Of a stretch of 34,677 nt of DNA, positions 8,002-16,029 are shown piece after piece. The notes under the pieces were generated by a model. The model ran no database searches and had not been told where the DNA came from. It worked only from the letters and a program-made list of their open reading frames with translations. Source of the stretch: a virus; IMG/VR virus record IMGVR_UViG_3300030382_001294, positions 1 to 34,677 of that record; one strand, 5' to 3'. Every line of letters starts with the position of its first letter. Position 1 is the stretch's first letter. The translations under genes were made by a program, and so were the position numbers.

Positions 8002-9384
8002 ATGGCTGATTATTCAAGTGACCCGAATGCACCGTATAGTGTAACTCCGGGTCAAGCACCGCAAGGTGTCAGCATTAATGACAACCGAAGACTTTTTGAC
8101 TTCGGTGAGCGAGTTGCTGAACTCGCACCCCAGCAGTCCCCTTTCTTTGTGTACTTATCAAAAGTCGCTAAAGCATCTACTGATGACCCTGTATTCAAGT
8201 TTCTTGAGCAACGTCATCAGTGGCAAAGACGTAATGTAATTGTAGCGGCAGATATTTCTGCTACTCACATGAACAAAACAGTCGGGACAGCCTTAGGCGA
8301 TGACTTAGAATTACAAGCTGAGTATGATAGGCACGGAAGAATTGGAAATTCAAACAAAGATGCCGCCTATTTTGTATTACCGGGGCAAGTTCTTGCTCTT
8401 AAACAAGATAATGGTGACATCGTTCATGTAAAACTGAAGAACTCTCCTGCAACAGCGTATGTACATACAGATGCTGTACAAGGAAGTTCTGATGGAAAAA
8501 CTGTTATTGACAAAGCTGATGTAATTGTACAAGGAACCGCACAAGCGGCTTCTAGTAAGTTATCAATCGGCAACAAAGGTCAAGTAGTTGGCAGTGCATG
8601 GGCTGAGGGTTCAACAGACCCTGATGGTTTCCGGGACGAGCTTTATGACAGAGAGGGATATTGTCAGATTTTTAAAACTGCAATTCCTATGTTCTCTGGT
8701 ACTGCTTTAGCAACACGCTATCGTGGTAAAGCCGATGAGTACAAACGAGTATGGCAAGAAAAACTAATGGAACACAAGATGGACCTTGAGCACGCTTTTC
8801 TTTTTGGAAAAGGCGTTGCTGATGAGGGTGCAACTGGTGCTCCACTACGTTATTCTTGGGGTATTCTTCCTTACACGGAAGCTTACGGCAAAATCTATAA
8901 CATGGCTTATGCTTCTTCAGGGTATGACGCATTCATGGACGCAATGGAAGATTACTTTGCTCCTGAAAGTGGAAACTCTGGTTCCAAACTAGTACTTGCT
9001 TCTCGTAAGGTTATTTCTTACTTGAACAAGTTAGGTTCTGGTTCCTTCCTGAATAACAGCGTAGGTTCTTCTCAATACAGACTTGATGTAACATCGATAC
9101 CGGGTAACTTCGGTCATCAGGTTACACGAGTTAACACTGTATTTGGTGATTTGCACTTTGTTGCAGACCCATTACTTCGTGGAATGTGGGAAGACTACTG
9201 TGTCTGTGTTGACATGAGCAATGTTAAGTACAGACCATTGGTTGGTAATGGCGTATCTCGTGATACACATATTATCACTAATGTTCAAGCTAATGATGTT
9301 GATGGACGGAAAGACATTATCATGACCGAAGCTGGTCTTGAGATTGACCTTCCAGAAACTCATGCTATCATTAAATGGTCTTAA
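8002..9384 (+). CDS. major capsid protein
   Basis: The 460-residue product fits a major capsid protein: right length, no membrane part, and position right after the scaffold. It begins with a polar arm (about 1-30), continues with LFDFGERVAELAPQQSPFF and has mixed alpha/beta blocks with many Gly and Asp turns. The general look resembles HK97-fold capsids of the DUF5309/SU10-like kind, but I cannot confirm the family by eye. GAGG lies 8 bases before the ATG. The next gene follows after 11 bases with an excellent ribosome site, as expected for a high-copy partner. Confidence 0.8.
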   Translation: MADYSSDPNAPYSVTPGQAPQGVSINDNRRLFDFGERVAELAPQQSPFFVYLSKVAKASTDDPVFKFLEQRHQWQRRNVIVAADISATHMNKTVGTALGDDLELQAEYDRHGRIGNSNKDAAYFVLPGQVLALKQDNGDIVHVKLKNSPATAYVHTDAVQGSSDGKTVIDKADVIVQGTAQAASSKLSIGNKGQVVGSAWAEGSTDPDGFRDELYDREGYCQIFKTAIPMFSGTALATRYRGKADEYKRVWQEKLMEHKMDLEHAFLFGKGVADEGATGAPLRYSWGILPYTEAYGKIYNMAYASSGYDAFMDAMEDYFAPESGNSGSKLVLASRKVISYLNKLGSGSFLNNSVGSSQYRLDVTSIPGNFGHQVTRVNTVFGDLHFVADPLLRGMWEDYCVCVDMSNVKYRPLVGNGVSRDTHIITNVQANDVDGRKDIIMTEAGLEIDLPETHAIIKWS

Positions 9385-9395
9385 GGAGGTAGAAT

Positions 9396-9893
9396 ATGGC
9401 ACACGCATACACTAAGTCAGAGGGATACGTTAAGTGTTCTGAGTCTATTACTTTACCGGCTTGCGCTGATGGAGCAACCAACGATACTGCTGGTGGTTCT
9501 GTTGCAATCAAAGGTAAGGGTGTCGTTTATGCCAAAGCAGATGAAGATTCAACTGCTACTGTAGCTACAACAGCTGTAGTAGAGTACACTATGGATTCTG
9601 CGGCTATCTCTATTGGAGGCATTGGTGCCGACCCAAATGGAAGAACTTTAGGTTCTCAAACTTGGATTGGAGCTAAAGCAACTGAAGGTTCAGTATCTAC
9701 AGGAGCAATGGCTGACAATGCTTTAGAGGCTTACTTAGTACCAAAAAATGCAGAGTATGTTCGCATAGTCTACACTCAAGCACCTGATGGAGCGGCTGGA
9801 GCCACACCAACATATGCAACTGAGATTTGGTATGATGGAGCTGTCCCCGGAGCAGGGATGACCATTGGAGGATTAGGGGCTGACCCTAGTTAA
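9396..9893 (+). CDS. probable capsid accessory (decoration-like) protein
   Basis: The 165-residue protein is rich in Ala, Gly, Thr and Val, like a beta-sandwich that coats capsids. AAGGAGG lies 8 bases before the ATG, predicting strong translation. An internal repeat is visible: SIGGIGADP at about 71-79 and TIGGLGADP near the C-terminus. Position after the capsid gene and before a strong hairpin fits a decoration or cement protein. No known domain is recognised. Confidence 0.5.
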   Translation: MAHAYTKSEGYVKCSESITLPACADGATNDTAGGSVAIKGKGVVYAKADEDSTATVATTAVVEYTMDSAAISIGGIGADPNGRTLGSQTWIGAKATEGSVSTGAMADNALEAYLVPKNAEYVRIVYTQAPDGAAGATPTYATEIWYDGAVPGAGMTIGGLGADPS

Positions 9894-9899
9894 CAATAT

Positions 9900-9928
9900 G
9901 TCAGTGGGGAGCTTCGGCTCCCCCTGAC
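9900..9928 (+). terminator. UUCG hairpin, terminator-like
   Basis: GTCAG/CTGAC and GGGGAGC/GCTCCCC form a 12-bp stem with one bulged T, capped by a TTCG tetraloop, the most stable kind. Only a weak T content follows (TTAACTT), so it may be a partial terminator or an RNA 3' stabiliser that sets capsid message apart from downstream genes. Confidence 0.7.
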
Positions 9929-9948
9929 TTAACTTAAAAGGATAAATT

Positions 9949-10230
9949 ATGCCTGCAATAGAAAAAACATTTTATGGTACTTCGGCTGTCAATATAAAGT
10001 CTTTGGCTTTGACTGATGCTGGAGCCGTTACTTCGGTACCGGGACTACTTTGGGGGTTTAGTTCAGACCCTAGTAATGAAAGTATCATTAAAGATGGTGG
10101 TAGTAGTGGTAAAGTAATTGCGTATGCTGGAAAGAACGAAACATCAATGTTCGCTAAGCCAATAGAGGTTGGAACCAGTCTTTACGTCGCTAAAACTGCT
10201 GGTGGTAATATCGTGGTCTATTATGAGTAA
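9949..10230 (+). CDS. small virion-type hypothetical protein
   Basis: The 93-residue product is beta-rich (Ser, Gly, Val, Thr) and has the look of a small bacterial-virus structural protein, with no cysteine, signal or membrane segment. AAAGGA lies 6 bases before the ATG. It follows the hairpin at 9900-9928 and is overlapped by the next small gene. A head-associated role is likely only by position. Confidence 0.65.
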   Translation: MPAIEKTFYGTSAVNIKSLALTDAGAVTSVPGLLWGFSSDPSNESIIKDGGSSGKVIAYAGKNETSMFAKPIEVGTSLYVAKTAGGNIVVYYE

Positions 10231-10333
10231 GCCAAAACAACAGTTGGTTACTTCTAATAAACCCGGTCAGACGCTACAGGGTGTTGAGATAGACACTCGA
10301 AAAAAAAGAAATCTAAAGACTAAGAAGAAGTAA
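10223..10333 (+). CDS. tiny basic protein (36 aa)
   Basis: ATG at 10223 overlaps the end of the previous gene by 8 bases and the frame closes with TAA at 10331-10333, two bases before the next ATG. The product ends in a run of Lys and Arg (TRKKRNLKTKKK). The ribosome site is poor, so translation would depend on coupling. It exactly fills the gap between neighbours, which supports it. Function unknown. Confidence 0.5.
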   Translation: MSKPKQQLVTSNKPGQTLQGVEIDTRKKRNLKTKKK

Positions 10334-10335
10334 TT

Positions 10336-10848
10336 ATGGCTTCTTCTTTCACTAGTCAGATAGGCTTTCTTGCTGGTGACACAACTGGTAAGACAAACGA
10401 GATAGCTCAATATCTTAAAGAGGGTGTTGAGGATGTTATAGCCAAGGTTAAAACATTGAAACCTAATGAAATGCCACTCTTTTCAAAAGAGGTGGGTATT
10501 CCTAATGGCGGTTATGAACTCGCAGATAATGGTATTATACTTGATGTGCAGTTAAATGGTATGATATGTAGGAATATACAGACAAAACATAGGTTTGATG
10601 TCTTTGACCCTGATAGTATGTACTATGCACATACGTTATCTCCTGTATTTTGGGTGATAAATGGTAAAGTATATGTAGCACCTTATGGAGAACAAGCTTC
10701 TTCAGCCCCATCAGATGCAGAGGTAGATAGTTGCCTCATTTCTAAGAAGGGTGTTGGTTCAAAAGAAAAATCACAGAAAACCGAGCAGAAGACAGGTGTT
10801 TCAGAAAAATCTAAAAGTAAGGGAGCTGAAAAGACAGTCAGTTCATAA
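10336..10848 (+). CDS. hypothetical head/joining protein
   Basis: The 170-residue protein has a folded front (about 1-118) with a helix that could read EIAQYLKEGVEDVIAKV, then beta-strands with aromatic pairs, and a disordered Lys/Ser/Glu-rich tail (about 130-170). Its place between capsid and connector genes suggests a head-completion or head-tail role. I do not recognise the family. The weak GAAGAAG upstream and the 2-base gap to the previous stop suggest coupled translation. Confidence 0.65.
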   Translation: MASSFTSQIGFLAGDTTGKTNEIAQYLKEGVEDVIAKVKTLKPNEMPLFSKEVGIPNGGYELADNGIILDVQLNGMICRNIQTKHRFDVFDPDSMYYAHTLSPVFWVINGKVYVAPYGEQASSAPSDAEVDSCLISKKGVGSKEKSQKTEQKTGVSEKSKSKGAEKTVSS

Positions 10849-10850
10849 TT

Positions 10851-11783
10851 ATGGCGGCAAAAGAACACTACTACAGATTTACCTACATTAACTCTGATAA
10901 TGATGAGACAGGTCCATCAAAAGCTATAAGTTTCCATGACCCTGATGGTGATGCTACTGACCTAATACTAGATAATATTCCTCGTAATATGTTGGTAGAT
11001 ATTGCTCACAGAGCCATATATCGAAGTACAACAGAAACTGTTGGAGCAACTCCTGCTACGAGTACATATAAAGCATTAACTACTGTTGCTGGTAATGATT
11101 ATGCCACCTTTACAGATAATCTTAATTCTGTCTCTGGTAATGTGGCTATGGGAACAGATGAAGCTTATATTAATGTTTCAAATGCACAGATGAGTATTGT
11201 AGCTCCCGGCACTATTAATGATGGCAATGGTAGTATTACTGAGATGCCTACTAGTTATTATAGGGCTGTAATATTGTTTGCGGCTACTAGACTTATTCAG
11301 AATAAATTGACCACATATTGGGCAGATACGGATATAAGTACTGCACTCGGTAAGATTACAACATCTATTGCAAGGGTACAGAGTGAAGTATACAATATAG
11401 AAAATTACAGTTCATCAGAATCACGATTTAAGGAGGTAGATGATGCCTTAGAAAAAGCACAAAATTTAATTGATGGTGCTACTATGGGTGGAGATTCAGA
11501 GCCAGAATCTGCTCAGTTCCATCTAAAAGAAGAAGACCCTGAGTTAGTTTCTTCTACTTTACAAACCGCTTCTCAAGAATTAGCAAGAGCTAATACTTGG
11601 TTATCTCAGTATACATCCATGGGAAGTCAATTCTTATCTGAAGCACAGGCTCATATACAGGAAGTTCAGTCAAGAATGGGTAAGAGTGCTCAAGAATATC
11701 AATGGTTACAGAGTCAATTGGCTATGTGTAAGCAGGAATACATGGACTTTTTTACTACAGGAGTAGCAACAGATGAAACTTAG
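10851..11783 (+). CDS. hypothetical joining/structural protein
   Basis: The 310-residue protein has a beta-rich front (about 1-115: repeated Thr, Ser and Asp loops, possibly an immunoglobulin-like fold) and a long helical back (about 180-305) with heptad-like spacing and many Gln, Glu and Ala. A beta head plus coiled-coil tail is common in phage connector-associated proteins. It overlaps the next gene by 11 bases. I cannot give a specific name. Confidence 0.65.
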   Translation: MAAKEHYYRFTYINSDNDETGPSKAISFHDPDGDATDLILDNIPRNMLVDIAHRAIYRSTTETVGATPATSTYKALTTVAGNDYATFTDNLNSVSGNVAMGTDEAYINVSNAQMSIVAPGTINDGNGSITEMPTSYYRAVILFAATRLIQNKLTTYWADTDISTALGKITTSIARVQSEVYNIENYSSSESRFKEVDDALEKAQNLIDGATMGGDSEPESAQFHLKEEDPELVSSTLQTASQELARANTWLSQYTSMGSQFLSEAQAHIQEVQSRMGKSAQEYQWLQSQLAMCKQEYMDFFTTGVATDET

Positions 11784-12036
11784 AGATATGGTAGAAATTA
11801 TTCAACAACATCATCCGAATCTTGGTGTAATAGAATGTATGCATCTTTTAAATAGAGCACAGGATGAGTTCTCATCGAGAACAAATATGTTAGAATCTGC
11901 CGATAAATTTGATATTGTTGAAGGGCAACGTGGATATAAACTTGCTGACCATATTCTTGAGATAAAGAGTGTGGATTTTGATGGTAAAGATATACCACAT
12001 CTAAATGGTAGACCTCCAACGAGAGACTTAACGTGA
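11773..12036 (+). CDS. N-terminal half of a split head-tail adaptor (putative)
   Basis: The 87-residue product starts with a helical bundle (LRDMVEIIQQHHP, then LLNRAQDEFSSRTNMLE) followed by GYKLADHILEIKSVDFDG. This is the opening pattern of gp4-like head-tail adaptor proteins, whose usual second half (a beta strand, then IPEQFHQILVDKAI) is missing here but appears in the gene at 12647. GGAG lies 9 bases before the ATG. I infer a divided adaptor; an independent small protein is the alternative. Confidence 0.5.
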   Translation: MKLRDMVEIIQQHHPNLGVIECMHLLNRAQDEFSSRTNMLESADKFDIVEGQRGYKLADHILEIKSVDFDGKDIPHLNGRPPTRDLT

Positions 12037-12037
12037 T

Positions 12038-12358
12038 ATGGCTAAGCGTAAAATGGCTGAAATCATGTGGAGTGCTATGCGTAGTAGCAGGAAATATGAC
12101 CACCCTGCTATTAAACAGGCGAAGAAATGGTTAAAAGAAGCCGATACTCCTGCAAAAAAGAAATGGGCAGACCAGAATTATTACAGAATGCTTCATCGGT
12201 ATGACCGAACTATGTATGAAGAATTAATGAGAAATAACCCCAAAAGACCAAAGTATTACAGTAAGAAACATGGTGGGAAAAGGACAGGTTCCTTAGACCG
12301 CAGAAGTTACGATAGAAAAAATACTGGTCGGAGGGAAGAAGATACAGGATGGGAATAA
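12038..12358 (+). CDS. basic hypothetical protein inside the split adaptor
   Basis: The 106-residue product is strongly basic, helical in front (about 1-70: Lys, Arg, Trp and Tyr) and disordered with Arg/Lys-rich repeats at the end. It starts one base after the previous stop. It lies between the two halves of the putative adaptor, so it may be an inserted gene or part of a mobile unit. No nuclease motif (HNH, GIY-YIG) is visible. Nucleic acid binding is possible from charge only. Confidence 0.6.
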   Translation: MAKRKMAEIMWSAMRSSRKYDHPAIKQAKKWLKEADTPAKKKWADQNYYRMLHRYDRTMYEELMRNNPKRPKYYSKKHGGKRTGSLDRRSYDRKNTGRREEDTGWE

Positions 12359-12359
12359 T

Positions 12360-12647
12360 ATGACATTTCAAATGGCAAAGAAAATCTTAAAGATGCCCTT
12401 AAAGGGGTTAAAAATAATGGCTCAGAGGCGTGGAATTTCTGTTCCGGGTCTTATTCAAGATGCTAATAAGGCTGTGAAGAAAGGATTGGCTAAATCAAAG
12501 GTAGCTTCTCCTTCTCAACATCCCGGAGGTGGAAAGGGTAGACAAGCACTTGAGAGAAAAGGGGCTAGAAGACCACAGAGTTTATCTGGTTCTGAAAGGC
12601 AAGAGCTTACTCGTGCTAAAGCTTCTATTATAAGGAAGAAACGATAA
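12360..12647 (+). CDS. second basic protein inside the split adaptor
   Basis: The 95-residue product is very basic (many Lys and Arg, few acids) with a helical front and a Gly/Pro/Ser-rich middle. It overlaps the next gene by one base (TAATG). The start ATG at 12360 follows GGGA; an internal ATG at 12372 is possible. No domain is recognised. It shares charge and position with its neighbour, so both may form one inserted pair. Confidence 0.55.
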   Translation: MTFQMAKKILKMPLKGLKIMAQRRGISVPGLIQDANKAVKKGLAKSKVASPSQHPGGGKGRQALERKGARRPQSLSGSERQELTRAKASIIRKKR

Positions 12648-13114
12648 TGGCAATGAAATCTACATGGGTTTGGTGGACCGAGAGAAGTGCTGTATGGATA
12701 TCTTACTTTGATGTAAATAAGAGTCTTGAGACAGCTTTCTCATCTCCTACTGATGCTACAAAAGATGTTCATATATTCTATTATAAGAAAGCAGACCCTT
12801 TTCAGAAAGAGGGTGATTCCGTTCCAGATAGGTCAGTAGTTAGTAATACTTATATGGGTATAGCTACAACTGGTAGTGCAGGAAGCTATCTTGTTGGAAG
12901 CGATTTTATTAATCAGGAATCTGAGATTCCAGAACAATTTCATCAAATCTTAGTTGATAAGGCAATACAACTTGGATATGAAAAATCACCAGAAGGACTT
13001 CAATTTGCTCCATATTTTCAGGGTAAATTTGAGCATGGTATAAAAAGAGGAAAGCAGTTTGCTACTCGTGGAAGAACACATAGACCAGCATTTATTGCCC
13101 CACAGGAGTTCTAA
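12647..13114 (+). CDS. C-terminal half of split adaptor (putative)
   Basis: The 155-residue protein opens with WVWWTERSAVWISYFD and reaches SEIPEQFHQILVDKAI at about 117, then a helix and a basic end. Those segments match the later part of gp4-like adaptor or connector proteins, where a beta layer is followed by an IPE-helix. The first part of that family is present in the gene at 11773. It starts on the stop of the previous gene. If the split is real, the two products must associate to form one ring subunit. Confidence 0.55.
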   Translation: MAMKSTWVWWTERSAVWISYFDVNKSLETAFSSPTDATKDVHIFYYKKADPFQKEGDSVPDRSVVSNTYMGIATTGSAGSYLVGSDFINQESEIPEQFHQILVDKAIQLGYEKSPEGLQFAPYFQGKFEHGIKRGKQFATRGRTHRPAFIAPQEF

Positions 13115-13338
13115 TGCCTGAAGGTTATACAGGATTAAATTTTGGTTCTTATACTTTAGCAGAGCTAACTGGAGTTTATTTTCCACAGGTTACTCAATCG
13201 TATTTTACATCTATTGCAATAGAAGATATATGGGAACCAGTTCAACCAATTGAAACAATATACAGTCCCGTAGAAGCTATAACACCAGCTTATACTTCTG
13301 TGGATGCCGTAGAAACAAGTTATACAGCAGTTATATAA
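13114..13338 (+). CDS. small protein with Val/Tyr repeats
   Basis: The 74-residue protein ends with a near-regular repeat of about 10 residues (EPVQPIETIY, SPVEAITPAY, TSVDAVETSY, TAVI) with alternating Val/Ile and an acid-Ala or Pro-Ile step. This could make a beta-solenoid-like or extended arm. AGGAG precedes the ATG. It overlaps the previous stop by one base. Location between connector and fibre genes suggests a tail-tip or joining role. Confidence 0.6.
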   Translation: MPEGYTGLNFGSYTLAELTGVYFPQVTQSYFTSIAIEDIWEPVQPIETIYSPVEAITPAYTSVDAVETSYTAVI

Positions 13339-13347
13339 GGAGAAAGA

Positions 13348-13704
13348 ATGTCTTTTTTAACAGATAATATAATATCAGAGGCTTACACAAGCTTGGTATT
13401 TAGAAAAGCAGATAATAAATTATATGTTGATAATGGTACTACTGACGTAGAAGTACTTGATTTAACTGGAATTACGGGAACTGACCCGGATAGTGATGGG
13501 AGATTTGAATTTGATTCAGCAGAATCATTTTCTGGTGCTTTAACATCAGGGAATTTAGCTGAATTTGCAAATAATGGAGATATTAAGTTCTCTATAGACT
13601 ACCAAGGAGTATTGCAACTAGAAGAATTGGGAAGTGCTCCTACTCCAGTAGAAGGTGGAATTTATTATAAAGACAGTGTATTATATGTTGGGTTGGATAT
13701 ATAA
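13348..13704 (+). CDS. small fibre-like protein
   Basis: The 118-residue product has beta-rich fibre composition and ends with LQLEELGSAP, then GGIYYKDSVLYVGL. The same closing motif occurs at the end of the larger fibre at 13915 (LRLEVLGSAP, then GGFYASAAGFYVAY), so the two are related at their tips. AAGGAGA precedes the ATG by 5 bases. It might be a shortened fibre or a cap that trimerises alongside it. Confidence 0.65.
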   Translation: MSFLTDNIISEAYTSLVFRKADNKLYVDNGTTDVEVLDLTGITGTDPDSDGRFEFDSAESFSGALTSGNLAEFANNGDIKFSIDYQGVLQLEELGSAPTPVEGGIYYKDSVLYVGLDI

Positions 13705-13705
13705 G

Positions 13706-13915
13706 ATGGGAACACTAGCTTCGCAAATAGCGAATAGAAAAATTCAAGATAAGGATGCAGAACAGCATTCTCTTGATGTAAAAGAAGTGGGGTTTTTACT
13801 TCGCCTGTTAGATGATGGAACTCATTCAGGCAAAGTTTTGGAGTTGGCTCTGCAAGTAAAACTAAAACTCCAAGCGAAACTCGAAAAACTAATCAATAAT
13901 AAGGAGGTCATGTAA
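13706..13915 (+). CDS. small helical protein before fibre (copy 1)
   Basis: I place the start at ATG 13706, one base after the previous stop, giving 69 residues. A longer reading from 13655 overlaps the fibre-like gene and adds an unlikely stretch. The product is helical, Leu-rich and charged (about 22-66). The gene at 15079 encodes a protein of similar size and style, also directly before a fibre. A fibre chaperone or assembly factor is a natural guess, but no family is recognised. Confidence 0.6.
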   Translation: MGTLASQIANRKIQDKDAEQHSLDVKEVGFLLRLLDDGTHSGKVLELALQVKLKLQAKLEKLINNKEVM

Positions 13916-15054
13916 TGGCTGTTAGTTGGAGAAAAATAATAACTGATAACGAATTCGCTGACTCTACTCACAAGAATAGTAATGTCGATGTTGACGATTT
14001 AGGAGCCCCGGCAATAACCGATGCTACTAAATTTTTAAACGGAGCAGGTGCTTGGACATCACCAGAAGGAGCAGGAGTAAGGACCGTTACAGCAGGGAGC
14101 AATACCCTAGCAAGCAGTGAAACATTAGCTTTCACTGAAGGAAGTAATATAACTATAACTGAATCTGGTGGAGCAGTAACTATTACTGGTACAGCAGGAC
14201 CATTGACGCTAATTGACGAAGACAATATGGCTACTGATAGCGCAACAAGACCGCCTTCACAGCAGTCTGTTAAAGCTTATGTGGACGGTCAAGAACACAC
14301 ACCAGAAACAGCAGATATATCTGATGTAAGTGTCACAGCAACTGAGCTGGGACAGTTAGAAACATTGGGAACTACAAGTATATCATCTGCTAATTGGGTT
14401 GCATTGAGTAATCTATCTGGTACAAACAGTGGTAACCAGACAGTAGCTTATTCATCTGCTATTGCAACTGGGAACAATGGATTAGTTCCATCGGCAGGTT
14501 CAGCTGGACAATTTCTAAAGCATGACGGTACATTTGGTTCACCAAGTTATGTTCCTAATACTGACGTATCTGTATCTAAGGATAATTTGGAAGCTACTCT
14601 TGCATTGATGGATACTAGCTATACTATTGGTAATGATACTGACGTAGATGGAACCATTTCTGGAAAGTTAACAGTAAATGGTGACTTAGATGTCAAAGGT
14701 ACGACAACTACAATCAATAGTGCGAATACATCATTTACTGATACTTCGCTTCTACTGAATGTTGCTGACGGAGAAACGGCTTTTGGTTCAGGTGCTAGTT
14801 CAATAACATTTGGGTGTTCAACTGGAGCAACATCTTCTGGAAGAATCATAAATGTAGGTTCTGCTGATGGTGGATTTAAGTTCTACACTGGAAATGCTAC
14901 TAATACACCTGCTGGTAACAACAATCAAAGTGCTGGTGGTACCTTTGCTGATGTTTGGTGTAAGGAATTACGCTTAGAAGTATTAGGTTCGGCACCGGGT
15001 GTTGTAGCTGGAGGGTTTTACGCCTCAGCGGCAGGATTCTACGTAGCATATTAA
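13915..15054 (+). CDS. tail fibre protein
   Basis: The 379-residue protein starts with the anchor-like MAVSWRKIITDN and NSNVDVDDLG, continues with Gly/Thr/Ser-rich beta repeats and holds TRPPSQQSVKAYVDG at about 112-126, a sequence common in phage tail fibres. The end carries the LGSAP-GG-Y motif shared with the gene at 13348. The start overlaps the previous stop by one base and AAGGAGG lies 7 bases upstream. It most likely forms a trimeric side fibre. The front is duplicated in the gene at 15271. Confidence 0.8.
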   Translation: MAVSWRKIITDNEFADSTHKNSNVDVDDLGAPAITDATKFLNGAGAWTSPEGAGVRTVTAGSNTLASSETLAFTEGSNITITESGGAVTITGTAGPLTLIDEDNMATDSATRPPSQQSVKAYVDGQEHTPETADISDVSVTATELGQLETLGTTSISSANWVALSNLSGTNSGNQTVAYSSAIATGNNGLVPSAGSAGQFLKHDGTFGSPSYVPNTDVSVSKDNLEATLALMDTSYTIGNDTDVDGTISGKLTVNGDLDVKGTTTTINSANTSFTDTSLLLNVADGETAFGSGASSITFGCSTGATSSGRIINVGSADGGFKFYTGNATNTPAGNNNQSAGGTFADVWCKELRLEVLGSAPGVVAGGFYASAAGFYVAY

Positions 15055-15078
15055 TTCGTAATTTAACAAGGAGATAAT

Positions 15079-15261
15079 ATGACGAAATCTGAAAAGGGTT
15101 TGTTATTAACGAGCAACCAGTGGATGATTATAAATCAGATGCTGTTGGAAACGCAGGTTAAAGGAGCGGATGCAAGGGCTTTAGTTGAGCTACTTAAGAA
15201 AGTAGAAGAAAACTTTGAAGCCTCGGTTGCTAGAGAGTCCAATGATTTAAAAGGAGAGTAA
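15079..15261 (+). CDS. small helical protein before fibre (copy 2)
   Basis: A 60-residue helical protein with a Leu/Lys/Glu-rich second half (ALVELLKKVEENFEAS). AAGGAG lies 6 bases before the ATG. It resembles the product at 13706 in size, helical build and position in front of a fibre that begins with the same anchor sequence. The pair probably arose by duplication of a two-gene cassette, then diverged strongly. A small assembly helper is suggested. Confidence 0.65.
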   Translation: MTKSEKGLLLTSNQWMIINQMLLETQVKGADARALVELLKKVEENFEASVARESNDLKGE

Positions 15262-15270
15262 GGGAGAACT

Positions 15271-16029
15271 ATGGCTGTTGATTGGCGAAAAATAATCACT
15301 AACAATGATGATAATGACTACAAGAATACTAATGTAGACGTTGGTGATTTAGGTGGTGGTTCTGGCTCAACCTTTCTAAGGAAAGATGGAAACTGGGCAA
15401 CTCCTACTGATACCGACACTAATACAAATCAGTTAACTACCTTCACCTTACAAGCAGATGGAGGCGGTGGTGGAACTGTTAGTCAAGGTTCAACTGTTGA
15501 TATAACAGGTGGTACTGGTATTAGTACTAACTATTCTGCTAATACAGTTTCTGTTAGTGTTACTTCTGGTTCGATTGGGGATACTCAATTAGCCTATGAC
15601 ACAGGACAAAACCTGACAACAAGTACAAATGTTCAGTTTGCAGGTGTTGGTATTGGTACATCTGGAGCAAGTGGTGAATTAAGAGCCACTGATGAGGTAA
15701 CTGCTTTCTATTCTGACGATAGGCTGAAAGATAAACTTGGTCCTATTAAAGATGCTTTGGATAAAGTAGCAACTCTAGAAGGGTTCTATTATAAGCCGAA
15801 TAAGACTTGTTTAGAACTCGGATATAAGGATAAGGAGAATGTTGGTTTATCTGCTCAGAAGGTTCAGAAAATACTACCCCATGCTGTAGCAAGAGCACCT
15901 ATTGACGATAAATATCTAACAATAAAGTATGATAAGGTCGTACCCTTACTTGTTAACGCTATTAATGAGTTAGTAGTTGAAATGGGTGAGTTAGAAGAGA
16001 GACTCGAAGTTTTGGAGGCAAATAACTAA
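15271..16029 (+). CDS. tail fibre/spike with S74 self-cleaving chaperone
   Basis: The 252-residue protein opens with MAVDWRKIITNN and TNVDVGDLG, the same anchor as the fibre at 13915, then short Gly/Thr-rich beta repeats. From about 143 on it is a Peptidase_S74 intramolecular chaperone: YSDDRLKDKLGPIKDAL with the Ser148-Lys153 pair, GLSAQKVQKILP and a closing coiled coil. In this family the domain helps a trimer fold and then cuts itself off before the Ser. The stalk is short, so the mature fibre would be about 147 residues. Confidence 0.85.
   Translation: MAVDWRKIITNNDDNDYKNTNVDVGDLGGGSGSTFLRKDGNWATPTDTDTNTNQLTTFTLQADGGGGGTVSQGSTVDITGGTGISTNYSANTVSVSVTSGSIGDTQLAYDTGQNLTTSTNVQFAGVGIGTSGASGELRATDEVTAFYSDDRLKDKLGPIKDALDKVATLEGFYYKPNKTCLELGYKDKENVGLSAQKVQKILPHAVARAPIDDKYLTIKYDKVVPLLVNAINELVVEMGELEERLEVLEANN

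Noticed and set aside
13655-13705. Longer start for the 13706 gene
   Set aside because: The extra 17 codons lie inside the preceding gene without a ribosome site, and ATG 13706 follows the stop directly.
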